From Xylanibacter ruminicola (GTDB lineage Bacteria > Bacteroidota > Bacteroidia > Bacteroidales > Bacteroidaceae): DNA of 64,000 bases. Shown here piece by piece: positions 36,612 through 45,729 of this stretch. Under the pieces are notes generated by a model. It was given only the letters and a program-made list of their open reading frames with translations, had not been told where the DNA came from and did not search any database. The stretch lies in the NCBI RefSeq assembly GCF_900142525.1, contig NZ_FRBD01000015.1, forward strand, positions 1-64,000, given 5' to 3'. A program made the position numbers and the translations under genes. The first letter of the stretch is position 1. Every line of letters starts with the position of its first letter.

Positions 36612-37415
36612 TTATGTAAGCTCATACACGCCCGTTGGTGTTTTGCGCTTAAGAACTTCAAGCTCCACATCCTTACCAGGGATGACTCCGTGACTGCGCA
36701 GAATTTGTTCTACCGTTTTGCGAGCCAGCTCTGGGTGATTATTTTCCTCACTCAGATGACAAAGCCAAACATGCTTCAGTTCTTCGGTCATATTATCTAC
36801 CAGCGCCTCACCACATGAAGTATTACTTAAATGACCACTCTCGCTAAGTATACGATCCTGCAGATACTTCGGATACGGTCCGTTCTTCAGCATCTCAACA
36901 TCGTGATTAGCTTCTATCACCAAATAGTTTGCACGGCCTATTACGTGTTTTATTTCATCAGTGATATGGCCAACATCGGTAAGCATCACAAAAATAATGC
37001 CTTCAACCTCAATCTCGTAACCAACGTTTTCGCTTGCATCATGCGGAACAGCAAATGGGCGCACCTTAAAGTCGCCTAGTTGCACTTCAGTATCCAATTC
37101 TATCTCTTTCTTATGGTCGACCGACACTTTACGAGCAACGCAATAATTATTGTCTATACCTTCGTGCACTTTGTGCGTGGCATAAACAGGCAGATTCATA
37201 TCATGACTCAGGGCCCCTACAGATTTTATATGATCAGCGTGATCGTGAGTTATCAGGACACGCTTAACGGAATTCAGCTGAACACCATATTCTCTACAAT
37301 ATTTCTTGAGTGTGCGTATTCCGATTCCTATATCTATTATCAGCCCGTCTGTCGCAGTACCCAGATAATAGCAATTACCGCTGCTACCGCTTCCAAACGA
37401 AATAAATTTCAACAT
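36612..37415 (-). CDS. MBL-fold metallohydrolase (YycJ/WalJ-like)
   Basis: The 267-residue protein begins FISFGSGSSGNCYYLG and has the metal motif THDHADHIKSVG (H-x-H-x-D-H). Further ligands lie in AVPHDA and LTDVGH, followed by VIEANHDVEML and LSHLSEENNH. This is the YycJ/VicX branch, implicated as exonuclease in other phyla. No partner two-component genes are adjacent. It probably heads the smpB-metH operon. Confidence 0.9.
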   Translation of the reverse strand: MLKFISFGSGSSGNCYYLGTATDGLIIDIGIGIRTLKKYCREYGVQLNSVKRVLITHDHADHIKSVGALSHDMNLPVYATHKVHEGIDNNYCVARKVSVDHKKEIELDTEVQLGDFKVRPFAVPHDASENVGYEIEVEGIIFVMLTDVGHITDEIKHVIGRANYLVIEANHDVEMLKNGPYPKYLQDRILSESGHLSNTSCGEALVDNMTEELKHVWLCHLSEENNHPELARKTVEQILRSHGVIPGKDVELEVLKRKTPTGVYELT

Positions 37416-37436
37416 CTTAAATAATTAATTTTCGTG

Positions 37437-37444
37437 CAAAGGTA
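37437..37444 (-). promoter_or_regulatory. -7 box of the MBL-smpB-metH operon
   Basis: The minus strand reads TACCTTTG, 21 bases upstream of the start at 37415 and immediately after the tamL terminator. Confidence 0.55.
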
Positions 37445-37480
37445 CAAAAATAATGTGAAACGCCGTAAGCATTTCACATT
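37445..37480 (-). terminator. Terminator of the tamL-like gene
   Basis: A 9-bp stem (AATGTGAAA at 37452-37460, TTTCACATT at 37472-37480) with an 11-base loop and a T-rich minus-strand tail. It starts 9 bases after the gene's stop. A T-run also follows on the plus side. Confidence 0.7.
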
Positions 37481-37489
37481 TTTTTTATT

Positions 37490-39673
37490 TTAGAATGGCA
37501 TTCCTACCGCAAAGTGGAAAGCAAGGTCTCGACTTAGTTTTGGATGTATTAGAGGATAGTGGGCATCCGAGTCTATCTCATAGGCTGGATTAACCGCCTT
37601 CATACCAAGATCAAAACGTAGAATAAAATAGTCAAAATTTAATCTCAAACCAAGTCCATAACTTACTGCCATATCATTTAACAGTCTACTGAACTTAAAT
37701 TGCCCTCCTTCTTGACCTTCATACTCTCTAAACGTCCATATATTACCAGCATCAACAAATGCAGCACCATTAAATTTCCAGAATAGATGCGAACGATATT
37801 CCACATTAAGATCAAGCTTTATATCACCTGTTTGTGTAATAAAGTTTATACGACCATCCTTATCTTTATATCTACCTGGTCCCAGACTACGTACCGTCCA
37901 TCCTCTAACGCTATTTGCGCCGCCGCTGAAGTAACGTTTCTCAAAGGGCAACACCTGCGAATTGCCATAAGGATATGCCAAGCCCAGGCCTATATGGAAC
38001 ACCAGCTGATCTTTAACACCTTTCATCAGCTCCTGAGTATAGTCAAAATCACCCTTCACATATTGAGCATATGCAATGTTAAATAACTTATACTGACCCA
38101 GATCATTCTTGGCTCCACCAAACAGTTTAGAGCAGACCCCAAGTAAATTTCCTGCCGTTTCTACATTAGTTCGCAATGCCACATGACCATTGTTATATGA
38201 ATATCCGAATCCCATACGCATAATGAACAGGTCTTCGTAGTTATATCTCAGAATTACATTCTGATTCGATTCATTATCCAGATATTCTTTCTTGAATGTA
38301 TCGCTTATCCATGGCATGAAAACATAGTTCAGATTCACAAGATCAAAGCGATAGCTATCATGATGATTCTGTGGTCGCCACTGATAGCTCCAGCCTGCTG
38401 TTAATACTCGACGATGAAATTCCGGACGATCTTGTGTGTCGTAAATCAAACTAACATCACTGGTTGCCAATGTACGTCGTCTAAAATCCCTGCTCAAGAA
38501 AGGCATAATAAAACGAGGAAAACTGAGTCGCGATTCCACGCTATACTCCGTAAAGTTTTGGTTGCTGTAACCTTCCAAGCCCTTAATTGCCTCGTAGGCA
38601 CCACGCAGTTGCAAGCTAAATGTCTCAGAACCGCGAAACAGATTTCGATTTTGGTATGTTAGCGATGCAGCAGCGCCAAAATCTCCTGCAGTGTTAGTTC
38701 CTTCAGGCTGGAAACTAATTGTCGATGGTTTGTTTGTAATGATTTGTATTTTTGCATCCAACAAAGTTGTATCTGGATGCTGTTCAAAAGCGATATTAGT
38801 ATATCTCACAGCCCCTAGTCTTCCAAAATGATTGTAAGTGTTCTGCAAGTCGGCAGCACTATACAATCCGCCTGCCTCAATAAATGTATTCTCGTCAAGC
38901 ACCTTTTGCCTCAGATGCATTTGTCCGTCATCATCAACGCCTTCGCAGTTAATCTGACTGATTGTATACGTCTTGTGTTGTTGAGTCAATTGCAATTTCA
39001 GGTTCACTCCATGCTGAGTCTCGTCTTTACTTGCTGCATAAGTTATAAATTCCTTATGAAATCGATAGTAGCCACTGTTTTGCAGCCATTGTGTAATTTG
39101 GTTACGTTCTTGTTGCAATGCTTCTACATTGAATTGCATTCCCTGATGAAGTATGCTCTGACGTTTCTTCAATGTTCGAGCCACGGCAGTATCTTCTATT
39201 TCAAAATCAAGATCGCAAACATAATAAGGCTTTCCTGGATGTAACACGTAAACAGCATCTATTTTTTTCTTCTTACAGTCAACAAACAGTTCCACCTGGG
39301 CATCAAGATATCCTTTATTCTGTAACGCCTGTTGCAGGTCTCTACATGTCATCTCAGCTTGTAGGGTATCGTATATCACAGGCGCCTCACCCATCTGTCG
39401 TAGCGTGCGGTTCAACCAACTGCTATCGCGACCTGCTAATGCGTACACACCAAGTGGAAGTTTTACAGCCGAAAACCATCGCGAATTGCCCTTCTGTCGC
39501 ACATAGTTCTTTAGCTGGCTAGTGTTTATATCTCGATATTTACCATCTACCACCACCTTCACATCATCTAGTAGATAATTGCCTGCTGGTATGTCACGAG
39601 TAGCCGAACAGCTTCCCAGTATTAGGGCTACTGCCGATAAAATAATATATCTGTTTATTATACTTCGCTTCAT
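37490..39673 (-). CDS. tamL: TamA/BamA-family outer membrane assembly lipoprotein (TamL-like)
   Basis: The 727-residue protein has a lipobox (LILGSC, Cys22) followed by SATRDIPAGNYLLDDVKV, the typical start of the Bacteroidota lipoprotein variant of TamA. POTRA-like segments lie at about 27-300 (for example NKGYLDAQVELF). A 16-strand-type barrel runs to the end, with the L6-like motif FSGGANSVRGWTVRSLGPG near residue 605 and a C-terminal aromatic Phe (FAVGMPF). It is expected to insert or fold outer-membrane proteins with a TamB partner, which is not in the window. Confidence 0.9.
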   Translation of the reverse strand: MKRSIINRYIILSAVALILGSCSATRDIPAGNYLLDDVKVVVDGKYRDINTSQLKNYVRQKGNSRWFSAVKLPLGVYALAGRDSSWLNRTLRQMGEAPVIYDTLQAEMTCRDLQQALQNKGYLDAQVELFVDCKKKKIDAVYVLHPGKPYYVCDLDFEIEDTAVARTLKKRQSILHQGMQFNVEALQQERNQITQWLQNSGYYRFHKEFITYAASKDETQHGVNLKLQLTQQHKTYTISQINCEGVDDDGQMHLRQKVLDENTFIEAGGLYSAADLQNTYNHFGRLGAVRYTNIAFEQHPDTTLLDAKIQIITNKPSTISFQPEGTNTAGDFGAAASLTYQNRNLFRGSETFSLQLRGAYEAIKGLEGYSNQNFTEYSVESRLSFPRFIMPFLSRDFRRRTLATSDVSLIYDTQDRPEFHRRVLTAGWSYQWRPQNHHDSYRFDLVNLNYVFMPWISDTFKKEYLDNESNQNVILRYNYEDLFIMRMGFGYSYNNGHVALRTNVETAGNLLGVCSKLFGGAKNDLGQYKLFNIAYAQYVKGDFDYTQELMKGVKDQLVFHIGLGLAYPYGNSQVLPFEKRYFSGGANSVRGWTVRSLGPGRYKDKDGRINFITQTGDIKLDLNVEYRSHLFWKFNGAAFVDAGNIWTFREYEGQEGGQFKFSRLLNDMAVSYGLGLRLNFDYFILRFDLGMKAVNPAYEIDSDAHYPLIHPKLSRDLAFHFAVGMPF

Positions 39674-39733
39674 TTTGCTTGCAAAATTAAAAAAAATCTC
39701 GCAATTCTCACATCAAAATTCTCAATTTATTTG

Positions 39734-39741
39734 TATCTTTG
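39734..39741 (+). promoter_or_regulatory. -7 box of the SpoU methyltransferase gene
   Basis: TATCTTTG matches TAnnTTTG, 27 bases before the ATG at 39769. It shows that the in-frame ATG at 39739, inside this box, is not the start. Confidence 0.6.
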
Positions 39742-39768
39742 CACTCAATTAACGCATTTTTCCAGATA

Positions 39769-40575
39769 ATGATAAGTAAGAATCAGATTAAATACGTGCG
39801 CCAACTGGAGCAAAAGAAGTTCCGCAAGGCCGAAAACCTCTTCATAGCAGAGGGGCATAAAGTGGTAGGCGACCTGATTTCAGCAGGCTATCGCCCCACC
39901 CAACTCTTCGCCACCAAAGAATGGTTATGCCAGCACCCCTCTGATGCTGCTTACATAGAGGTTACCGATGATGAGCTGGCCCGCCTTTCACTCCAGCAGC
40001 ATCCCCAACAGGTACTCGCCCTATTCCCGATCCCAGATTATTCGACAGCATTAGTAATGCCGTCGAAAGCAAATAATGGCATTTCTTGTACAAGCCAAGC
40101 AGCCAAGCCGATCGCTAACGCTAAAAGCCTCTCAATTCTTTTGGACAACGTCCAAGATCCCGGCAATCTAGGCACCATCATCCGTATAGCCGATTGGTTT
40201 GGTATCGACACCATTTATTGTTCTACTGGCACTGTTGATGCCTGGAATCCAAAAGTAATCCAGGCTACGATGGGGTCTATTGCTCGTGTACGCATTGTAT
40301 ATGTTGATCCTATCGAGTTATTCGACACCCTTCCTACAGATTACCCCATTTATGGCACATTCCTTGACGGTGAGAATATTTACACACAGAATCTAACCCC
40401 ATACGGACTTATCGTTATGGGCAATGAGGGTAACGGTATTTCGGATGCTGTACGCGCCCGCGTTACCCAAAAAATACTAATTCCTGATTTTCATAATGGC
40501 AACACTGCCGATAGCCTGAATGTAGCTATCGCCACTGCCATAACCTGTTCTGAATTCCGCCGCAGAGGACTTTAA
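39769..40575 (+). CDS. SpoU/TrmH-family RNA methyltransferase
   Basis: The start at 39769 (MISKNQIKYVRQL) follows a promoter box that overlaps the longer start. The 268-residue protein has an N-terminal L30e-like substrate domain (RKAENLFIAEGHKVVGDL). The C-terminal trefoil-knot SPOUT domain has motif 1 DNVQDPGNLGTIIRIADWFG, motif 2 GNEGNGIS and motif 3 SLNVAIATAI. It methylates a ribose 2'-OH in rRNA or tRNA using AdoMet; the target nucleotide cannot be told from sequence. It ends six bases from the convergent DUF4421 gene. Confidence 0.93.
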   Translation: MISKNQIKYVRQLEQKKFRKAENLFIAEGHKVVGDLISAGYRPTQLFATKEWLCQHPSDAAYIEVTDDELARLSLQQHPQQVLALFPIPDYSTALVMPSKANNGISCTSQAAKPIANAKSLSILLDNVQDPGNLGTIIRIADWFGIDTIYCSTGTVDAWNPKVIQATMGSIARVRIVYVDPIELFDTLPTDYPIYGTFLDGENIYTQNLTPYGLIVMGNEGNGISDAVRARVTQKILIPDFHNGNTADSLNVAIATAITCSEFRRRGL

Positions 40576-40581
40576 CGTGAT

Positions 40582-41742
40582 TTATAACCTGATGCCAAAA
40601 CATGCATTGACGAACCAATCGTTGAGGTTGCCGGTAGTGCTGTCGTATTTGAAGGGGAAACGGTACAGTTGGGCATAGGCGTTGATGAACCAATCGCCGA
40701 AGTTGTAAGTGAGCGACAGGCGGGCATCGAACGTGAGCGATATTTTACCATGAGTGGTATCCTTGTAATCCTTTGTCTCGGGACGGGTAATTTTCTGGGG
40801 GCCCTCGGATGGATAAATCCTGTAGTCGGTATAGTCGAAATCAGGCTCTGTGGGCTCGGGATTGTCAATATCGTCAACGATGGCCTCGCGAAGATTTGAG
40901 TTGTAATACCACACATCGAGGCGATTGTAGAGCGTAACCATAGGCATGGCCAGAGCACTGATGAGAAGGCCCTTGCAGGGCACAAAGTTATAAGCATAGC
41001 CGGGGCCGATAGAGAACTGTGTCTGCTTAATCTTGCCGATGTCGCCCATCATGAGGATGAAGTCGGCATTCATACCCTCGTCGTAGCTGATGCGCGAATT
41101 GTAATACATGGCGCCAACCATAAACGAACCTGCCGAGCGCTTCTGGAACACACTCTGATCGTAAGCGGCACAATAAGAGAATCGCTTGCGGTTGAACAGG
41201 TAATAGGCATCGAGCGTAACGGTCTTAACGTCCATGGCATCTAGCAGGTCGAAAGTGCCTCCACCATCCATCTGCTGGCCCGACACATCGGTATAGCGGT
41301 ACTTGACCGATGGCTCGTCGGTCTTAAACTTGTGTATGCGCAGGTTTACGCCGTAAGCGCCACCCGTGGCTCCAATCTTGAAGATACTACCCTTGTCGCC
41401 GCCCACATTGACGCTGTAGCCCAGACCGTAGCCGCGATAGCCGGCCCACAGACCTACGTAGCTCGACACGGCGGTACGCACGCGAGGCTCCCACTGCATG
41501 TTGCCCTTTACATCGCCGAACAGGTAGCCACCATCAATCGTAGACTCCATCTTGAGGTCGGTCTGGTTAACATTGCCCTGAACCATAATCTGCCAAGGTT
41601 TCTGGGGGGCATCGATATAGCGATGGTCGAGGCCGTTGACACACATGGTATCGAGAAACTGCATCACCTTCTTGACGATAACGGGCTGGGCTGATGCATG
41701 GATACTACATAAGAGAGCAATGAGGATAATAGATTTCTTCAT
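40582..41742 (-). CDS. DUF4421 outer-membrane-type protein
   Basis: The start at 41742 gives a clean signal peptide (MKKSIILIALLCSIHASAQ); the longer frame adds ten charged residues. The 386-residue protein is rich in alternating aromatic/Gly strands (VGLWAGYRGYGLGYSVNVGG, FSIGPGYAYNFVP) and ends with a Phe/Leu-type strand, consistent with a beta-barrel. It matches the DUF4421 family of Bacteroidales, of unknown function. It lies apart from other genes in likely monocistronic context. Confidence 0.8.
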   Translation of the reverse strand: MKKSIILIALLCSIHASAQPVIVKKVMQFLDTMCVNGLDHRYIDAPQKPWQIMVQGNVNQTDLKMESTIDGGYLFGDVKGNMQWEPRVRTAVSSYVGLWAGYRGYGLGYSVNVGGDKGSIFKIGATGGAYGVNLRIHKFKTDEPSVKYRYTDVSGQQMDGGGTFDLLDAMDVKTVTLDAYYLFNRKRFSYCAAYDQSVFQKRSAGSFMVGAMYYNSRISYDEGMNADFILMMGDIGKIKQTQFSIGPGYAYNFVPCKGLLISALAMPMVTLYNRLDVWYYNSNLREAIVDDIDNPEPTEPDFDYTDYRIYPSEGPQKITRPETKDYKDTTHGKISLTFDARLSLTYNFGDWFINAYAQLYRFPFKYDSTTGNLNDWFVNACFGIRL

Positions 41743-41845
41743 ACAGCGGGGTTGGCGATTTTTAAAAGACACACGGACTATGGCCTATGGATAAGGTCAG
41801 AGCCCGTGCGTAATGTTATGGTTTAAAATACAGAATTTATCAGAA

Positions 41846-42469
41846 TTACTTCTTCTCCTCAGCCTTAGCCTCGTCCTTCTTAGCGTCGGCAGCAGGCTTT
41901 GCAGATGGCTTATAGCGCTTGTTCAGACCGTTAATAACATCCTGAGTAACGTCAAGTTTCTTAGCACCCAGAAGAATATTATCGCCCGACTTAGCAAGTA
42001 TCAAATCATACTTCTTATCCTGGTTATAAACCTTAAGGAAGTTCTGCAGTGAGTCGCGCAGAGCCTCATTGAACTTAGCTGTCTCGCTTGCCAACTCGTT
42101 CTCAAGACGAGCCTGAAGCTCCTGCAGATCGCGCTGCTGGCGCTCGATAGCGGCCTGCTGGCTAGCAGCCTGCTCGCGGCTCTGGAAACCGTTGTTATTC
42201 AACTTCTGCTGGAAGTTAGCTGCAGCTGCCTGCAAGGCGTTACCCTTTTGGTTCAGGGTGTTGCGGGCGTTGTTGCTCTTCTTCTGCAGGGTTACGCTGT
42301 AATCCTTTGCAAAGGTGTACTGAGTCATCAGCGAATCAACCTCAACATAAGCGATTTTAAGGCCATCGCCACTAGTGGCAGCAGGCTGGTCGTCCATCTT
42401 TGGACTCTGGTTGTTGCACGATACCATCATAGCTGCGATGGCAAGTGCTGAGAAAATGTACTTTTTCAT
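41846..42469 (-). CDS. OmpH/Skp-family lipoprotein chaperone-like protein
   Basis: The 207-residue protein has a lipobox (MMVSC, Cys18), the OmpH start strand LKIAYVEVDSLMTQY, a long Gln/Ala-rich coiled-coil (about 65-130), and the closing strand YDLILAKSGDNILLGA. This is the Skp fold: tentacle-like coils around a small beta-body. Skp binds unfolded outer-membrane proteins in the periplasm. The C-terminal 25 residues form a Lys/Ala/Glu tail. The lipid anchor is common in Bacteroidota but unlike soluble Skp of E. coli. Confidence 0.88.
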   Translation of the reverse strand: MKKYIFSALAIAAMMVSCNNQSPKMDDQPAATSGDGLKIAYVEVDSLMTQYTFAKDYSVTLQKKSNNARNTLNQKGNALQAAAANFQQKLNNNGFQSREQAASQQAAIERQQRDLQELQARLENELASETAKFNEALRDSLQNFLKVYNQDKKYDLILAKSGDNILLGAKKLDVTQDVINGLNKRYKPSAKPAADAKKDEAKAEEKK

Positions 42470-42520
42470 TTTTAATTATTGTAATATTTTAATTGTTTAA
42501 TTCTAAATTATTTACTTGTT

Positions 42521-42727
42521 TCATTTTTCGCTCACAGCATATCGACTCTTGGTACGGAGTTCGCGATCCTGATCCATCACACAATGTATACCTCGGTCTT
42601 TCATCGCTTGCGAATCATGAATATGCTGCGATGAGAACTCGCCATTACGCTTAAAAAGCACCTTAACGAGCAAAAATGCCATGCCTATAGCAATTATTAA
42701 CGTGGTTATGAGTAGAGTCTCAATCAT
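42521..42727 (-). CDS. Small single-span membrane protein
   Basis: The 68-residue product has one transmembrane helix (about 3-24) followed by a basic, His-containing tail (NGEFSSQHIHDSQAMKDRGI). I recall similar short proteins conserved in Bacteroidales; no function is known. Its own -7 box (TAACTTTG on the minus strand, 42748-42755) lies 20 bases upstream, supporting it as a real gene. It precedes the OmpH-like gene by 51 bases. Confidence 0.75.
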   Translation of the reverse strand: MIETLLITTLIIAIGMAFLLVKVLFKRNGEFSSQHIHDSQAMKDRGIHCVMDQDRELRTKSRYAVSEK

Positions 42728-42733
42728 TTTTTA

Positions 42734-42755
42734 TATCTTTGCGGCTGCAAAGTTA
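42734..42755. promoter_or_regulatory. Overlapping face-to-face -7 boxes of pepD and the small membrane gene
   Basis: TATCTTTG (42734-42741, plus) and TAACTTTG (42748-42755, minus) face each other with six bases between, forming the inverted repeat CTTTGCGGCTGCAAAG. The two predicted start sites overlap, so the promoters may exclude each other. Confidence 0.55.
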
Positions 42756-42794
42756 AACAATTTATAGCAAAATCAAATAAAAAAAGCATTAATA

Positions 42795-44255
42795 ATGAAT
42801 AAAAACGATTTAAAACCTGCAGTTGTGTTCGCAGAATTTGCGAAGATTAACGAAATTCCGCGTCCTTCAAAGCGCGAAGAGAAGATGATTGAGTACCTCC
42901 AGAAGTGGGGCGAAAGTCATAATCTAGAGACAAAAGTTGACGAGACCGGTAATGTCATCATACGCAAGCCCGCCACCAGGGGTATGGAGAACCGCAAGAC
43001 GGTAATCCTGCAGAGCCACATGGATATGGTATGCGACAAGCTGGTAGATGTTGAGTTCGACTTTGATAAAGACGCCATCAAGACCTACGTTGAGGGTGAG
43101 TGGCTGACAGCAGAGGGAACCACTCTAGGTGCTGACGACGGTATCGGTTGTGCCATAGAGCTAGCCATCCTGGCAAGCGATGACATCGAGCACGGCCCTA
43201 TTGAGTGCGTATTCACACGCGATGAGGAGACTGGATTGAGCGGAGCCGAAGGCATGAAAGCCGGATTTATGACAGGCGACTACCTGATTAACCTCGACTC
43301 TGAGGACGAGGGCGAGATATTTGTTTCTTGCGCAGGCGGACGTAACACCACAGCCAAGTTCACCTTCCTGCGCCAGGAGGCAGCCGCTGGCAGCTTCTTT
43401 ATGAAAGCCCAACTGAAGGGATTGGTAGGCGGACACTCTGGCGACGACATCAATAAGAAACGCGCCAACGCCATCAAGATTTTGGGCCGTTTCCTCTATC
43501 AGGAGATGAACCGTTATGAGGGCATCCAGCTAGCCGAGTTCCACAGTGGCAAGTTGCACAATGCTATTCCACGTGATGGACAATTTGTTATCGCTGTGCC
43601 TCACGATATAAAGGAGAACGTTAAGGCCGATTGGAACGTATTTGCAGCCGAGGTTGAGGATGAATTCCACGTAACCGATACCCAGATGGTTTGGACCATG
43701 GAGAGCACTGATGCACAGAAGGTGATTGCCCCCGAGGTTGCCAAGAAGTTTGTCTGGGCTATCCAGGCTGTCGACAATGGCATCTACGCCATCTGTCAGG
43801 ACGAGGCTCTAGGCGGCATGGTCGAGACCTCGAGCAACATCGCCAGCATCCATAGCAGCGATACTGAGATAGAGATTCTCAGCAGCCAGCGCTCTAACGT
43901 TATGTCAAACCTCGACAACATGTGCGCCACCATCCGTGCCACATTCGAGCTGGCAGGTGCACAGACCGAGTCAGGCGACGGCTATCCCGCATGGAAGATG
44001 AAGGCCAATAGCGAGTTGCAGAAGATTGTTCGCGAGAGCTACGTCAAACTGTTTGGTAAGGAGCCCGTAGTTCGTGGCATCCATGCCGGATTGGAGTGTG
44101 GTTTGTTCTCTGAGCGTTACCCACAACTAGACATGGTAAGCTTCGGACCCACCCTGCGATTTGTTCACACTCCTGATGAGCGCCTGCTCATACCAACCGT
44201 TCAGATGGTATGGGACCATCTGCTTGATGTTCTTAAAAACATTCCACAGAAATGA
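42795..44255 (+). CDS. pepD: Aminoacyl-histidine dipeptidase (M20 family)
   Basis: The 486-residue cytosolic peptidase shows the M20 zinc motifs: LQSHMDMVCDK (His and Asp ligands), LGADDGIGCA (bridging Asp) and TRDEETGLSGAEGM (catalytic Glu pair). A lid domain begins near GLVGGHSGDDINKKRANAI. Length and motif spacing fit PepD, which cleaves Xaa-His and other dipeptides. It overlaps the next lipoprotein gene by four bases (ATGA). Confidence 0.95.
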   Translation: MNKNDLKPAVVFAEFAKINEIPRPSKREEKMIEYLQKWGESHNLETKVDETGNVIIRKPATRGMENRKTVILQSHMDMVCDKLVDVEFDFDKDAIKTYVEGEWLTAEGTTLGADDGIGCAIELAILASDDIEHGPIECVFTRDEETGLSGAEGMKAGFMTGDYLINLDSEDEGEIFVSCAGGRNTTAKFTFLRQEAAAGSFFMKAQLKGLVGGHSGDDINKKRANAIKILGRFLYQEMNRYEGIQLAEFHSGKLHNAIPRDGQFVIAVPHDIKENVKADWNVFAAEVEDEFHVTDTQMVWTMESTDAQKVIAPEVAKKFVWAIQAVDNGIYAICQDEALGGMVETSSNIASIHSSDTEIEILSSQRSNVMSNLDNMCATIRATFELAGAQTESGDGYPAWKMKANSELQKIVRESYVKLFGKEPVVRGIHAGLECGLFSERYPQLDMVSFGPTLRFVHTPDERLLIPTVQMVWDHLLDVLKNIPQK

Positions 44256-44620
44256 TGAATTCGCGCGCGTACATTATTAATATACTGTTATGCTTGAGTG
44301 TGCTGTTTGTTGCTTCGTGCGGCAAGCAGCACACTGCCGAGCAGACGGTGAAGGATTTTGTTGCCCAGAACATGAAGGATGGCATAGAAACCCAGCGCAT
44401 CGGTTTTGGCGATCTAGGCACTACACGTCACATCAACGACAGCCTAGTGACTAAAATGCGCAAAAACGGTGCAGAACTCTATAAAAGCGGCATTGCTTAT
44501 GGTCAAGTTCCCACTGGTGAGGTTTACTACCTGAGAATGAAATACTTACATCAAGGCGACACCCTGCAAAACACCTTCTACCTCGACTCAGAGCTCAAAG
44601 AGGTTATAGCATTCAAATAA
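44252..44620 (+). CDS. Small predicted lipoprotein
   Basis: The 122-residue product has a lipobox (LFVASC, Cys23) and a small soluble domain (EQTVKDFVAQNMKDG, EVYYLRMKYLHQGDTL). No known domain name comes to mind; similar small lipoproteins occur in Bacteroidales. It is translationally coupled to pepD through the ATGA overlap. Confidence 0.75.
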   Translation: MMNSRAYIINILLCLSVLFVASCGKQHTAEQTVKDFVAQNMKDGIETQRIGFGDLGTTRHINDSLVTKMRKNGAELYKSGIAYGQVPTGEVYYLRMKYLHQGDTLQNTFYLDSELKEVIAFK

Positions 44621-44647
44621 CTTTTTCGAAAAAAAGTAGCATAAAAA

Positions 44648-44679
44648 TTTGCAGGATTCAAAAATTAGTAGTACCTTTG
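44648..44679 (+). promoter_or_regulatory. Promoter (-33/-7) of the tRNA cluster
   Basis: TTTG at 44648-44651, a 20-base spacer and TACCTTTG at 44672-44679 match the full Bacteroidota pattern. The predicted start is about 45 bases before tRNA-Ser. Confidence 0.8.
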
Positions 44680-44729
44680 CACCCGCAATCGAGGAGATGC
44701 CCCAAGGTTTACAGCTCTAGGGTCCTTTT

Positions 44730-44816
44730 GGAAGGATGGGTGAGTGGCTGAAACCAGCAGTTTGCTAAACTGCCGTACGGGTTCCCGTACCGGGGGTTCG
44801 AATCCCCCTCCTTCCG
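44730..44816 (+). tRNA. tRNA-Ser (anticodon GCT)
   Basis: A class II tRNA of 87 bases. The acceptor GGAAGGA pairs with TCCTTCC, the anticodon loop is TTTGCTAAA, a long variable arm GTACGGGTTCCCGTAC is present, and the T arm is GGGGG-TTCGAAT-CCCCC. CCA is not encoded at the end. Confidence 0.97.
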
Positions 44817-44856
44817 CACCAAGGGGGTCTCTGAGAGAAGCGATATTTGAAATGTT

Positions 44857-44928
44857 GGTCGATTCATCTAATGGTTAGGATACAAGATTCTCAATCTTGG
44901 CATAGGGGTTCGATTCCCCTATCGACTA
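44857..44928 (+). tRNA. tRNA-Glu (anticodon CTC), copy 1
   Basis: A 72-base tRNA with anticodon stem CAAGA/TCTTG around loop TTCTCAA, giving anticodon CTC (reads GAG). The acceptor GGTCGAT/ATCGACT closes with a G-T wobble at the first pair. CCA is not fully encoded. Confidence 0.93.
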
Positions 44929-45015
44929 CATAACAAATATTTGGCCGATTGAGTCTTTGACTCTATCTCCCTTGCGACTCGGCAATTCAAATAAGTTTGA
45001 TTGCACTCGCTACTT

Positions 45016-45087
45016 GGTCGATTCATCTAATGGTTAGGATACAAGATTCTCAATCTTGGCATAGGGGTTCGATTCCCCTATCGACTA
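45016..45087 (+). tRNA. tRNA-Glu (anticodon CTC), copy 2
   Basis: Identical over 72 bases to copy 1, but followed by an encoded CCA (45088-45090). Spacers before and after the two copies differ. Confidence 0.93.
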
Positions 45088-45095
45088 CCAAAGAG

Positions 45096-45127
45096 AGAGG
45101 AAATCCCAAGTGGGTTTCCTCTTTCTT
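45096..45127 (+). terminator. Terminator of the tRNA cluster
   Basis: A GAGGAAATCCC/GGGTTTCCTC stem with one bulged T and a 4-base loop, followed by TTTCTT, immediately after the last tRNA. Confidence 0.6.
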
Positions 45128-45162
45128 GTATTCAGCATTCTTCTCCAAATACAACGATTTCA

Positions 45163-45708
45163 TTATTTCCCATATGATTTAGTTTCCTTTCGGGCTTCGC
45201 GCCACTTGGGGTAATACTTGTCCATCAGTGCATGGAAACGAGCGTTATGACTAGGCTCCAACAGATGGCATAGTTCATGAACAACCACATGCTCCTGACA
45301 CCATTCCGGAAGCAAAAGTAAATACATAGAGAAGCAGATGGTACGTGTCTTGACATTGCATTGTCCCCATCGCGAAATCATTTTCTTATAGGTAATTGCA
45401 GTTGGCTTTACTCCCATTTCTTTCGAATGATATTCCACCATCGGTTCTATAATCGTTTTCAGTCTGCCTTTTGCCTCTTCTATCTGTTTACAGGTAGACA
45501 ATGGCAACTGGTCGAAGAAATCATGTCGTGCCTGTACTTTTTCCAGTGTTTTCTTCCTGGCTTCTATGATCCAGTCGTGATGTTCTTCAATGAACTGCAT
45601 GACTTTCTTTTTCGAAAGCCCTATTGGCACCGAAACATGCAAATCGCCATTTTTTACAATACGCATTGAGAGTCTGCGAGTCAATCTATATGTTACTTGA
45701 ATATTCAT
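45163..45708 (-). CDS. YgjP/SprT-like zinc metallopeptidase (DUF45)
   Basis: The start at 45708 gives MNIQVTYRLTRRLSMRI; the longer frame adds eight residues and runs into the promoter box. The 181-residue protein has the DUF45 signature: ITYKKMISRWGQCN followed by the zinc motif VVHELCHLLEPSHNARFHAL. The general role of the family is unclear. It is divergent from the GH2 gene. Confidence 0.88.
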   Translation of the reverse strand: MNIQVTYRLTRRLSMRIVKNGDLHVSVPIGLSKKKVMQFIEEHHDWIIEARKKTLEKVQARHDFFDQLPLSTCKQIEEAKGRLKTIIEPMVEYHSKEMGVKPTAITYKKMISRWGQCNVKTRTICFSMYLLLLPEWCQEHVVVHELCHLLEPSHNARFHALMDKYYPKWREARKETKSYGK

Positions 45709-45729
45709 AAATAATCTGAATAATGGATG

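Noticed and set aside
44857..45087. A 72-base direct repeat that might suggest CRISPR or a duplication element
   Set aside because: Both copies fold as tRNA-Glu; there are only two units and the spacer is not CRISPR-like. No CRISPR array was seen in the window.
44997..45182. A 61-codon open frame over the second tRNA-Glu
   Set aside because: It consists mostly of tRNA and terminator sequence.
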